Assembly (NCBI RefSeq): GCF_049243985.1
Contig: NC_135381.1
Coordinates: forward strand, 21,934,345-21,998,344
Origin: Paroedura picta
Lineage: Eukaryota > Chordata > Lepidosauria > Squamata > Gekkonidae
Direction: 5' to 3'
Length of the DNA: 64,000 bases
The notes below the pieces were generated by a model. That model did no database searches. It was not told where the DNA came from and worked only from the letters and a program-made list of their open reading frames with translations. Below are positions 20,920-31,829 of the stretch, piece after piece. Made by a program: the position numbers and the translations under genes. The first letter of the stretch is position 1; every line of letters begins with the position of its first letter.

Positions 20920-22291
20920 TTATAGCATCAGTGACAGAGGAGCACATTGGTAGAATGGACAGCCTGCTTGGCCCAGCTTCAGAGACATGACCTGGTCTGG
21001 TCCATCAAGTTTAGTGTCCTATGGTCTGTCCAATGCCCCTAAAACATTGATGTGCACAACATGCGACTCACCATGTGGCACACAGGCAACAGGGGAGGTC
21101 CAGTAGGTTCCAGTAACACTCCTTATGCTGGGAACTGCTGGGAACTCGTGCATGCAAAAAGGGAATTATTTGCAGTTCCAAGCAGGCGGCTAGTGGCCTG
21201 TTTTTGCTATGGACTGCCAGCCAGGAGATGGAAACCAAGACCCAAAGGGCCAAGAGTCAGGAGCCAGAAATCACTAGCCAAGAATCAGGCCCTGAAGAGA
21301 GACTCCTTTTGTCCTGGCAAAGTGCCAGCCAGGCCTAGAAACTTTATAGACTTTCTTAGTTGAGAGAGACAGTGATCAGGCTGGGTGGGCAGAGGAACTC
21401 AAGAGCACTAGAACACTTGGCAGGTCAGAGTGAATGGGGAGGGGGGCTCTTGAGGCTTCTGCTACATCCCTTGCTGCTCCCCATCCTTGACATGAAACAA
21501 GGTGGTAGAGGGGCTACAGCCATCCAGGTCCTCCCCCTTCTTATAGAGCCAGCCCTGCTGTAACGCCAGTATCTCACATCCCAGGCACACAGATCATCGG
21601 GCTCTTGGCAGTAGACCCCACATGGGCTGACTGTTGGTTTGAAGGTTTGCCTTGTATTCTAGAACAATAGGAATACAAAGCAAGAAAACTTTGCTGTATC
21701 CCAGGTTCAGTGTTGTCCTTCAGAAAGGCATGATGTCAGCTGTGAGATGCGTGCATATTTGGTACATTGTAGAATCATGGTGGAAGATCCATGGTGGGGG
21801 GATGTCAGATAAAGGCTATCCCTTATAAGATCAGAGTTTTCCCTGTTTCAATCATTTGGTGAAAATAATAAAGATGGCTTTGCTTTCTGTAAGCAAGGAA
21901 TTCTCACATTTGCATTTTTGTGTGTTTTTAGTTATCTTTTATCTAGTAGAAATAGTCACTTCCCTTTAAGTTCCCAAAGCGTGTATGGAAGCATTGCCGT
22001 ATGCATATGCCTGCAAGTTCAGCCATGTAATTAAGTGTTCAAACTTAGGCAGGCAATTTATCTGACAGGCCTGGTTTGCAGATGTGCAAATTAAGGCTGA
22101 AAGATAACTATTTTGGTGCTGGGACACACCTTCATAATCCCATTTCATGTGTGTCATCTCATGATTCATGAAGGGAAAAATATTTAAGTTTCAAAATTAT
22201 ATTAGTAGGCCCTAACTAGATAAGAGGATTGCAGGGCCCCAGTTAAGCCTGGTCCCAGTGCAAATGAACAGGTGAAACATATAGAAGACAA

Positions 22292-22550
22292 GTTTTTATA
22301 CCCTGTTTTTCACTGCCAGAAGGAGTCTGAAAGCGGCTTACAATCGCCTTCCCTTCCTCTCCCCACAACAGATGGCCTGTGAGGGATCTGAGGCTGTGAG
22401 AGCCCTGATATTACTGCTCGGTCAGAACAACTTTATCAGGACTGTGACTAGCCCAAGGTCACCCAGTTGGCTGCCTGTGAAGGAGTAGGGAATCAAACCC
22501 AGCTCACCAGATTAGAAGCTGCCACTCTTAACCACTACACCAAGCAGGGC
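22292..22550 (-). mobile_element. tRNA-derived SINE (same family as 2741-3018), reverse orientation
   Basis: Read on the minus strand it has the tRNA-like head (TTGGTGTAGTGGTTAAGAGT), the GGGCTAGTCACAGT-like middle and the GGTATAAAAACTTG end. Confidence 0.8.
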
Positions 22551-23190
22551 CCTTGAGTTTAATTTTCTCTGCAATCACACCATTGAGGGGTTTCCAGTGT
22601 GGGATGGAAACTGATTCAGTATTGAATTGAATGAGGCTTAAGGATCAGCAAATGATCTTCTTTGCAGGCCAAAATATAGAGGCAAAGAACTTCTATCTTG
22701 CCTAATGGGAACAACAGTTTGCTGTCAGGCCTCCTGCTCTGGGAGAAGCCGTCTTGCCAAACAGTTTTGATTCCCTGATTTTGATTCCCTGATTACCAGT
22801 ACAGCTGTGGGGAAAATATGAAGAAAATATCAATTGCCATCCTCCAGGTGGTGATGGGAGATCTCTTGGAACTGCAACATTGCCATGGACATCAGTCTGA
22901 TGACTCTCAAATTACACAGGGAAATCAAGCAACAGATTACTGACCTAAGAAAACTGCCCTATACTCTCCTGTTAATAGTACCACCTGCTCCCTGGTTATG
23001 GTAGAACCAGACGCTGTCCTGCCAGCCCTATATGAAATGAAGGATCCCAGAGGGAGAGTGGGAGCATGGTTGGTGGATAGTGAAAGGAAAAATCCAGCAG
23101 CCTAGACATGTCGTTTCCCCCCTTATTCAGCACACTGATCCATCTACCTATCTGGAAGAGCTCTGGAGCCTTGGCAGCAGCTGATCCTTC

Positions 23191-23231
23191 AGTCCATGGA
23201 CATCTGGAGGACCACAGGTTGACTATCCCTG
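23191..23231. mobile_element. Half of a palindromic hAT-type MITE
   Basis: Only the outer part of one arm (ending GGTTGACTATCCCTG) is present, in the ADGRG4-BRS3 spacer. Confidence 0.7.
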
Positions 23232-24067
23232 ATTTAGAGGCTCGTGCCTACTGGCGCCCATCATCTGCCACCTCCCAGGGTTGCCCCCAGCTGGCTGACT
23301 GAGTGTACATCTAGCTGCAAGGTGGGCCACTGGGAACAGAATTCCCAGCAGACTGCCAGAAGACAGCTCCATGCTATGCACTGCTCCTGCATATTAAAAA
23401 GCTGTGGTCTTTTATCCCACTGACCGTGCCTGAGTATTCTTTTTGGCCTACACATGCCCTCCCTGTTATGCAATGCAAACTAAGTGATGAGAAGACAGCA
23501 GTTTTTTTGAAAGAAAAACAAAAGTTCCAACCCTTTGGAGGAGTAATTGTGGATGAACAGGTACCAAAAGTTTGGGGGAAAGTTTGGGAGCTATTATACC
23601 CTCACCAAAAAATATGCTATTAAGCATCATGCTCAGTCCTAAAACTGAACCCCCATTTTGCATTTCAGTGTCTCATCCAACATTATTACCAACCTATGAA
23701 GTTTGATGATTGTTCTTTGGTACTTTTTCAAACAATGACAAAACTGTGCAAGGAGTGTGACGGAGCAAGCACAAAACACTCTTTTATTCAAGTGAATGAC
23801 TCCCACACAGCAATTAACCAGGTTGGAGGTGGTGAAGGCAAGCAGCTGAATATTTCAGAATGCATCTTTCTCTGAAATGAAGCTGATTTATCTCCAAATT
23901 GGTCCATGTGATGGGACTAACAGCTTGGCCAGGGCAGGAAACTAACAAGTTTCATGGATTTATTCAAAGAAATTCATATTGTCACAAGTATATAAAAAAA
24001 AGGCTTCTAAGCATGATTTGTGTAATTGTTTTTTAGTTCTGCACGAGTCAGGTAGCACCATATAGAC

Positions 24068-24181
24068 CAGGCGTAGTCAAATTGCGGCCCTCCAGATATC
24101 CATGGACTACAATTCCCAGGAGCCCCTGCCAGAGAATTGTAGTCCATGGACATCTGGAGGGCCACAGTTTGACTACCCCTG
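24068..24181. mobile_element. Palindromic hAT-type MITE, copy 6
   Basis: This version resembles copy 4 (TCAAATTGCGGCCCTCCAG arm) and has a perfect 8-bp duplication ATATAGAC. Confidence 0.9.
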
Positions 24182-24235
24182 ATATAGACTAACTACATTT
24201 ATTTCACTGTAAGTACTTCTTCAGATGCATGATGT

Positions 24236-24960
24236 ATAAGAGCATAATAAAAGACATGTTGGATCAAGCCATTGCCCATCCAGTGCAATACTCTGTGTCA
24301 CACAGTGCCCGAAAACCCTGTGCCATCAGGAGGTCCCCCAGTGGGGCCAGAACTCCAGAAGCATTCCCATTGTTGCCCCCCAAATACAGAGCATTGCTGC
24401 CCTTGACAAAGTGTTCCATCTGTACCTTATGACTAATAGCCACGGATGGACCTCTGTTCTAGACGTTTATCCAATGCCCTCTTGAAGCTATCTATACCTG
24501 TAACCACCACCTCTTGTGGTAATGAATTCCACAAGTTAATTACTCTTTGAGTGAAGAAGAATTTCCTTTTATTTATTTATATTCATACTTCTATACTGCC
24601 CCTCATGACGGGTTGTCTCGGAGCAGTTAAGCATAAAACCAGTAAAAATACAGCCTAAAAGCCCATAAAAACTATTTATTTATTTTATTTATTTATTGGG
24701 ATTTTTATACCGCCCATTCTTTACAGCTTTGGGTGGTTTACATGGAACATTATGAAATTATTATAATAATTTAGTCTATAACACACAGTTTCAATACATC
24801 ATAACAATCAAGTAACAATTTATAACACAACATAAATAACAACAACACTGGGGAGATGAAATTAGTTCAGTCATGGAAGGGCGTCTGAGGGGGGCCTAGC
24901 AGATGTTCTCAGTCGGTCAGCCTCAAGCGAATGCCTGGTGGAATTATTCAAAAACGAAGA
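24236..24960 (-). mobile_element. LINE 3' fragments (CR1/L2-like), reverse orientation
   Basis: 24236-24560 is the reverse of a CR1-type 3' region (TGTTGGATCAAGCCATTGCC; GGTAATGAATTCCACAAGTT). 24570-24960 (TTTTTATACCGCCCATTCTT; TGGGTGGTTTACATGGAACA) is the reverse of an L2-like 3' end. The borders are approximate. Confidence 0.6.
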
Positions 24961-27192
24961 ATAACACCAAGAGAAAGATGACGGCATAATTTCTTCAGCC
25001 CAGTAACTGTTCCAGCCAGATCAGCGCGGATGTTCCTATAATCCTGTCTATCCAGAGCTGCTCATACATATGGGGAGGGATCCACAGATGTCATTTCCGT
25101 TCTATTAGAAAACTGTATCCACTTCCATTCCTCCTACTCTCCTGGTCCCCCCACCATATCTCACTGGTGTATCATTTATGCTTCAAATGCTGCATTGTTT
25201 AAATTGTCAGCAGGGATGAAGGCATATAATTTCATTATGGACATGAATATTATCTCTTGATCCAGTCTCTGTATATTTGTTCTCCCATAATGCTGACATC
25301 CTTTTGAAAATGGTGAGAGATGCTGCTGGATGGATGGTGGGGGGTGGGGGTGGGGTGGCAGGGGAGAGAAAAGTACAAAAGCAAAGTGGAATTGAAATGT
25401 CTTCTGAATACGTGAGTCACTTGCTGATGGCAAGTGAAAGAGCTTCAATCAAAATCAAAAGTAGGAATAAAACAGAAGTGATCAGATGGGGATATCAATG
25501 CATTGTTTAGCAGTGTCTGAGGATGTGTTTACAATGGGGCTGAGTTTCAGTAAAAGGTGTACTGAGGGCCATTCCGCACAACTGGTAGAAAACCGTGATC
25601 AGCGCTGTATTATCCAGCACTATGTTTTGTATTGTCTCATGGTTATTCCACACAGGACAAAATACTCCATTCTCCTAGCGCTACTGTTTCTTCTCCAGCG
25701 TTCCTCACCAACTTCCGGTTCTTGACGTGGAACAATGAAAACACCATAAACTTGCCTTACTGCCCCCACCTTGAGCATGCCAATCAACTGGACAACCAAT
25801 CAGCTTCGCCAAGTTACATACTGCCTGTTGGACCCCCCTAAAAAACAACACAGAATTAAGAGTTGCAACGCAATTTCATTTATTCACAGCAGCGTAGGTG
25901 ATCTGTCACAGCTCTATTTTCAAGTTTTGAAAATTTCCTAGCGCAGACTTATTTTTAGAGACTACTCGCACCCACACGACACCCAAAAGGAGGGGGGGAG
26001 GTCCTACGCTCTCATCAAAATCTTTTTAGATATCAACACACCCTGCACTTTCAAGCCATTTGGGGGGGGGACAAGGGTGTGTGTGCTGGTTGATCTCAGT
26101 TAAAAACAGAAGGCGGGGAGGGGGACAGGTTCCCGTAGAGATCACAGGATTAGGCGAGATTCTGGTGAGACAAGCGAGTCTGCATTTCTATGCGACATTT
26201 GCCATTTTTAAGAAACAGTCTTGTCCCGTCCCGGAAGCTCTGGAGGCAGGAACAAGGGCGGGACAGCTTCCTAGCTGGGAGGGGGCAGGAGGCTGACAGT
26301 GTCATCTGAAACCCTGAATTTGAAGTGTCTGCAGTAGGTAATGATTGTGCTGCATTTCCCTTGTGCGGAATGGCTCTGAATTATATTTAAATGGCATGTT
26401 TATTGCTTTGACTGTAAACCAAAGCGAAAAAATATTCCTCGCTAAATCATTTCATGTGTAGCTCCTAAAGGCATGAGGATCCATGAAAAAGGATTGTTCA
26501 GTGCCCAAGGAGATATGCGAGAGACTTAATGGATATAGGGATGACATCTCTTGCTCTTTCTGGGATGTGTGCACCCCCAGAGGCAGGCCCAAGGAAGGGG
26601 CACAAATCGGGACTGAAGGAAGCGAAATCCTAATCAGAAAGTGTCATCTTGGAGGAACCTCTCTGCATGTTCCTGATGTTGAATGTATGATGAGTGGCTA
26701 GAACTGGAAGGGTATTCTGTGGTAGCAATGGTACAATTATAAAATCTACCACTATGGTTCACCTGGCTTTCCATCTATTAAGTTTTGAAAACAAACCACC
26801 CGTACACCTAGAATACCCCACAGAGCCCTTTGCATTTCAACAAATAGATGTGGAAAGCATTTCCCTTGGGTAGAGTTTTTGAAAAATGGCTGCTCAAATG
26901 ACCCAGTCTCTTCTATGGCTTTAAAAGGCAGTTGTATGCAGTGGTTGAATGCAAAGTAATTGTCTGAGAGTCTGCTCAGAAGTTCTAAAGTGCACGTCAA
27001 ACTGTGATGCACATGCAACACAGCATAATGGTAATTGTTAAACTGTAGACTCCTTCAGATGTTTTCAACTTAAGAGGTACTTAGCACATAATGGCATGGT
27101 TTTAAGATGGCACATGAAACAAAGTCTCCCAATGGTGCTGCTGATAATGGAATTTCCCAGGAGTGTAATTTCAGTCGGTGAGCTGTCTTCCT
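24961..27192. other. ADGRG4-BRS3 spacer, middle part
   Basis: It contains the 811-bp terminal-inverted-repeat element at 25566-26376. The rest shows no gene or recognised repeat. Confidence 0.45.
25566..26376. mobile_element. Non-autonomous DNA transposon, about 811 bp, GGGCCATTCCGCACAA ends
   Basis: The left end GGGCCATTCCGCACAA and right end TTGTGCGGAATGGCTC are inverted repeats. No open frame of interest lies inside. A 3-bp TGA on each side may be the target duplication. The superfamily is not certain. Confidence 0.62.
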
Positions 27193-27270
27193 GCACAACC
27201 TTTTCTCATCTCAGTGACTCAAACATTGTGAATATTAATATATACCAGTGAAGAATCGTTCCAAGAGATG
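27193..27270 (+). repeat. 78-bp direct repeat, copy A
   Basis: This segment matches 29474-29551 over 78 bases without gaps and with about 7 mismatches by eye (shared core GAATATTAATATATACCAGT). The two copies bracket a 2.2-kb block that starts with the LINE 3' end. Confidence 0.8.
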
Positions 27271-27735
27271 TTCAGTTCAAACTTTATTACAGTCGTTCAG
27301 ACCAAGTTGTATGAAGTTAATAGATAAAAGGCAAAAAGAATACGGTCATTTGATATAATGCAATTTAAAACAGTTCATAAAATAGAACTTAAAATTATGC
27401 TACTTTAGAGCATCGGATTTTTATGGCGGCGGCAGAAAATTTAGCCAGCTGAGTTGTCACCTGGGGGGACTCATCACTTAGCAGCCTCTTTGCTCGATCT
27501 ACATCATGATGTTCTGGCAACTTTTTAAGGAATGGTTCAATCAAGTTGCTACGAATGTCTACATAAGCAGGGCAGTGGAACAATATATGCTCTCTTGTAT
27601 CAGTTTCACCACTCCCACAAAAACATTGTCTCAGTGTAAGGGGAATGTTCTTATAGTGACCCTCTACAAGAGCTGAAGGCAAGATGGAGCATCTTGCAAG
27701 GGTAAATACCCTTCTTTGCTTACTTATTACCAACT
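27271..27735 (-). mobile_element. LINE 3' part: C-terminus of ORF2 and 3' UTR
   Basis: The minus-strand frame encodes QRRVFTLARCSILPSALVEG, then CFCGSGETDTREHILFHCPA and QLAKFSAAAIKI. The C-x-C...EHxLxxCP pattern is the terminal zinc-knuckle region of non-LTR retrotransposon reverse-transcriptase proteins. The 3' end points left. Confidence 0.72.
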
Positions 27736-28221
27736 GAGACAGATAAGTGGCAGGGGCCGGAACTGATTGTTGGTCAAATACAAGAGATGTAGATTAACCT
27801 TCTGGTAAAGTTTTTAATATTACTTTTTCCTGCACTGGCATATCTTATAGAGGCTGTATGTCATGTGTAAAGCATCTTGCCCTGGAAATGGATTAGTATT
27901 CTTTATCACTTCAACCCCTTCACCAAAGAATTGGAAGAGTTCTTGGGGATCTAATTACCATATTTTAAAATTGCTCTAAATAGCATCTGTGGAGAGGGTA
28001 GGAATTTTAAACTGGGACTGCATAGTTGGGTGGGGAAAGGATGTAGACCCCTTATTTTTGCCCAATTCTCATTGGAGCAAACAGCAGCTTCCATGTTTAC
28101 CAGGAAACCGGTGTATACAGAAGCCCCCACCCCACTCCCACCCCCACCTGACTGCTGTGGTTGTGATCCACATCCCTCCCCCATGGCTGCTACTTAGAAC
28201 AGACAAAAAAAGACACTATAG

Positions 28222-28560
28222 AGATCCCCAACCTTTTAAAGCTTGCAAGCACATTTGGAATTCAAAAGGTCTGTCACAGGATGGTAAAGCCAGCCACAAA
28301 ATGATCACCATAACTTAACTTCAGTAACACAGTGCAGATTTTGGTGCTGTGGTGGCAGCTGCTGCCAAAGCAAAACATTTTTTTAAAATCTGCACAGCCA
28401 ATCAAATCTCCAATAATCAGTCAGAAGCCTTGCTATACAAAAGCTCTACCTGGTTCTGCCACCTCTTAAAAACACTTGGCGGACTCGAGAAAAGGTATTG
28501 GCTGGCAGTCATGGGCATCACACTGGGGGACTCTTCCAACATCTCATATAGCTAGCCCCT
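28222..28560 (+). mobile_element. Decayed hAT-like remnant
   Basis: The start GATCCCCAACCTTTTAAAGC and the following GCACATTTGGAATTC resemble the ends of old hAT non-autonomous elements. The right end is not defined. Confidence 0.4.
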
Positions 28561-29146
28561 CATACAGTGGAGATGAGGAGCAATGGAACAACCCATCTGG
28601 AACCTCCTCATAACTGGGGCATCGTGAATTTAGGTTACAGTGCTGGAGAAGGAGTGGTTAATTTTTCCCTTCTGTCATTTCCGTGATTAAAAATACCACC
28701 CAGGCTGCTTGAAACCCCAGTACGGTCAAAAGACAGACACAATATGGATGCCTGTCTTTTTCCCTAACAAAGCTAATGGAGGCATTTTCAACTGAGAAAA
28801 TGGATTGGGCTGGAGGAGAGCACTCCTTCCCACACATGGCTACTTTTTAGGGCACGAAGCATGATGGAGGAAGTGGGGGAGAGCTATTCCCACCCTGCTT
28901 ACTGCTGTTGCTGTAATGGGAGCACATTTTCACATGCCCATGTAGAAACAGTCCCATTCTGCAGAGTCCATAGATGGGTGGACACACATGATTATTCTAA
29001 GAATATCACCCAGGGAAATACTTAAAAAGGGACACACATGTGCAATTATGTCCAAACGTATAGTACGCACCATGTACCAAATACATTTATTTCTCTAAAT
29101 GACTAACATAAAATACTGGTCACTTATGAAACAATTATGTTGAAAT

Positions 29147-29425
29147 AAAGGTAAAGGTAAAGGTATCCCCTGTGCAAGCATTGGGTCATGCCTGACTCTT
29201 GGGGTGACGCCGTCTAGCGTTTTCATGGCAGACTCAATACGGGGTGGTTTGCCAGTGCCTTCCCCAGTCATTACCGTTTACCTCCCAGGAAGCTGGGTAC
29301 TCATTTTACCGATCTCGGAAGGATGGAAGGCTGAGTCAACCTTGAGCTGGCTGCTGGGATTGAACTCCCAGCCTCATAGGCAGAGCTTTCAGACTGCATG
29401 TCTGCTGCCTTACCACTGTGTGCCA
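29147..29425 (-). mobile_element. Sauria-type tRNA-derived SINE, reverse orientation
   Basis: It begins on the + strand with repeated TAAAGGTAAAGG, the reverse of the CTTTACCTTTA tail, and contains the reverse of GGGCGTCACCCCAAGGGTCA-like and tRNA-like parts as in the copies at 33620 and 59244. Confidence 0.85.
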
Positions 29426-29473
29426 ATTAACCTTCAGTAATTTTACAGAAGGAATCAAAGCCATTTATAGCAA

Positions 29474-29551
29474 GCACAACCTTCTCTTATCTCAGTGACT
29501 CAAATATGGTGAATATTAATATATACCAGTGACGAATCATTCCAGGAGATG
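29474..29551 (+). repeat. 78-bp direct repeat, copy B
   Basis: The partner of 27193-27270. It lies just right of a Sauria-type SINE and left of a hAT-like MITE. Confidence 0.8.
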
Positions 29552-29583
29552 TAGATCCAAATGAATATAGTAGTCATTTAAGT

Positions 29584-29959
29584 CAGTGGTCCCCAACCCC
29601 CGGTCTGGAGACCGGTCCTGGTCCGTAGATCAGTTGGTATCGGGCCGTGGATCCTCATAGTCCTCCAGACCGGCTGCTGCCTCGGGGACTGCCCTGCCAC
29701 TCTACCGCCAGCTCACATTTGGTGCTCTCCAGCGGCAACAATGGCTAGGGCTCCTCCTTGGTGTGGCACTGCACAGCTGCTGCTGGCAATGCCCCCCAGG
29801 GGGCAGCAGGAAGTCAGGGACACCAGCGGGAAAGCAAGTGGAGCAGGGGCTCAGGCAGCGGTGGCAACGTCCCTCAGAAAAAGAATACTCCCCCCTGAGC
29901 CTCAGTAAAATGGTCAAGCATTGACTGTTCCCCGGCGATAAAAAGGTTTGGGACCACTG
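29584..29959 (+). mobile_element. hAT-like MITE (CAGTGGTCCCCAACC family)
   Basis: A 376-bp copy with a perfect 8-bp target duplication ATTTAAGT on both sides. Confidence 0.93.
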
Positions 29960-31392
29960 ATTTAAGTGATCCAGTGTGGTGCCAATATAAAGCTTTTAAA
30001 ATCAGTCAAATTCAAAACAAATTATTCTGCCTTTTCCACTTCCTCCAAGAAGCAAGAACTTCAAGAGGCAGCATTGCAGAGCTAGGTTTCCTTTGCAGAA
30101 AAAGAACATTTAAAACAAGGTGTCTTTTAAATATTGCTCTGGTGGAATGGCTAAGGGTGGTAGTGGTTGAGAGTGTTAGTGAGAATGGGGCCGGAGGGAA
30201 TGGGGCATGGGAGGACCCTGTCTGGGAAGGGGAAGTTCTGTCAGGGGTATCAGACTCCCTTTGGTGAGGACCTCCTTGTAAGGGGGCTAGCTATGAATGC
30301 AGCTGACCCTGGTTGGGGAAGACAAATTTGGCTTGCAGGGCCGGGTGGCCTGGGGTGGACCAATAGAGGACTATGCCTCCAGTGGCACTCCAGGTGGTCA
30401 CTTCCCTAGAGAAAGAACTCAGCAGCAAGGGAATCTGTGGCTTGGCAATGGGTCAGCATGGACTCACCAGGTCATTGCTGATGTTGGGTTAGGGTGCTCG
30501 GCTGACCACGGGCACAGGCTCTCACCTCCATTCTTGGCCAACACTCTTCATGTTATGCTAATAAAGCACTGGCTTTTATGCTAGGCCAGCAAATTTGTGT
30601 CTGCATCATCCTTGAACCCAGGGTGCCCAGCCTGCAAGTCAACCACTCTTTGGGTGCTTATGCTGGGTTTCTAATGCCAGTTTTAAAAAACATTGTTAGT
30701 GTTTAGACCTTTTATTGTAGTTTTTAGGGGGGGAATTGTTTTATTTTGCAAGATGCCATGAGCAGGTTTGCTGGAGATGTTACATAACATTTTTCTAAAT
30801 AAACAAACAGATCTATGCGACACAATAAAATCAGAGTCCAGTAGGACCTTTAAGACCAACAAAGATTTATTCGAGGCGTGAGCTTTCGAGTGCAAATCTA
30901 TGTGACATGTTATCAACACTGTAGACCACTACAGAAATGACAGGATCATTAAGATCTTATCTCTTTTCTGTATCTCTGCAAATTTATGTATATTTTGAGA
31001 TAATCTCAGAAGGAGAGATTATCAAGCATTTAGTAAGCAAACGTGTGGTTTTACACCAATTACGGCTGAAATGATAATTTAAAAAATCAAAATATTATTC
31101 AGGGTGACATGGTGACTGAAAGCAAAGCTGTCTCCCCCTCCCTCTTCTTCTCTGCTTTCTCCCACAGTAGCGGTAAGGCATATTTTTAAAAGTTCCCCAC
31201 CTCCCACTCAGTTCACTAGTGAATCTGCATGCATCTCTCCATCCCGATCCTGCTTTGATTCTTCAGTCCTGAGGAACTGCATTTCCAGTGAGCTGATCTG
31301 CCTCTCATCTTTTCCCTTGTTTATTCTTTTAATGACATGCTGCCAGAGGAACATTGTTTCTGACCAACTGAATGTCAACCTGAGCAGACAGA
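29960..31392. other. Upstream region of BRS3
   Basis: A Penelope-like tail at 30818-30903. The last 300 bases should hold the BRS3 promoter and 5' UTR, but no TATA box or CpG island was identified. Confidence 0.4.
30818..30903 (-). mobile_element. Penelope-like tail fragment
   Basis: AAAATCAGAGTCCAGTAGGA, CCTTTAAGACCAACAAAGAT and GTGAGCTTTCGAGTGCAAAT are the reverse of the 12600-12680 tail. It is truncated before the full hammerhead-like hairpin. Confidence 0.5.
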
Positions 31393-31829
31393 ATGTCTCA
31401 GGCACCTTTGCTGGCAGTGAATGCAATGCTGCATCCTTTTGCAAATGCTACTGAGCACCTGATTTCTATTGCCAACAATGAACCTGTAGCAGAGGAAAGG
31501 TGGTCTGAAGATGCCCCTCTTGGGTCGGAAATACTCTGCGCAATTTATGCGACATATGCCACCATCATTTCAGTGGGTCTTCTCGGAAATGTCATCCTCA
31601 TTAAAGTCTTTTTCAAGATCAAGTCAATGCAGACGGTTCCCAATATTTTCATCACGAGCCTGGCTTTTGGGGATTTGTTGCTGCTGCTGACTTGTGTTCC
31701 TGTAGATGCTGCTTGCTACATTGTGGATACCTGGCTGTTTGGAAGGATCGGCTGCAAGCTACTGTCCTTTATCCAGAGAACTTCTGTAGGAGTGTCCGTG
31801 TTCACTTTGACGGTACTCAGCGCAGACAG
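31393..31829 (+). CDS. BRS3: BRS3 exon 1: N-terminus to TM3
   Basis: It encodes [20 protein letters not shown] through TM1 ([16 protein letters not shown]), TM2, the loop Cys ([11 protein letters not shown]) and TM3 up to SADR. The donor is AG/GTAAGT, splitting the Arg of DRY, as in other bombesin receptors. Confidence 0.96.

Larger units (their letters stand above)
20665..23190. other. ADGRG4-BRS3 spacer, left part
   Basis: Possible ADGRG4 3' UTR at the left, one reversed SINE (22292-22550), otherwise no recognised feature. Confidence 0.45.
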
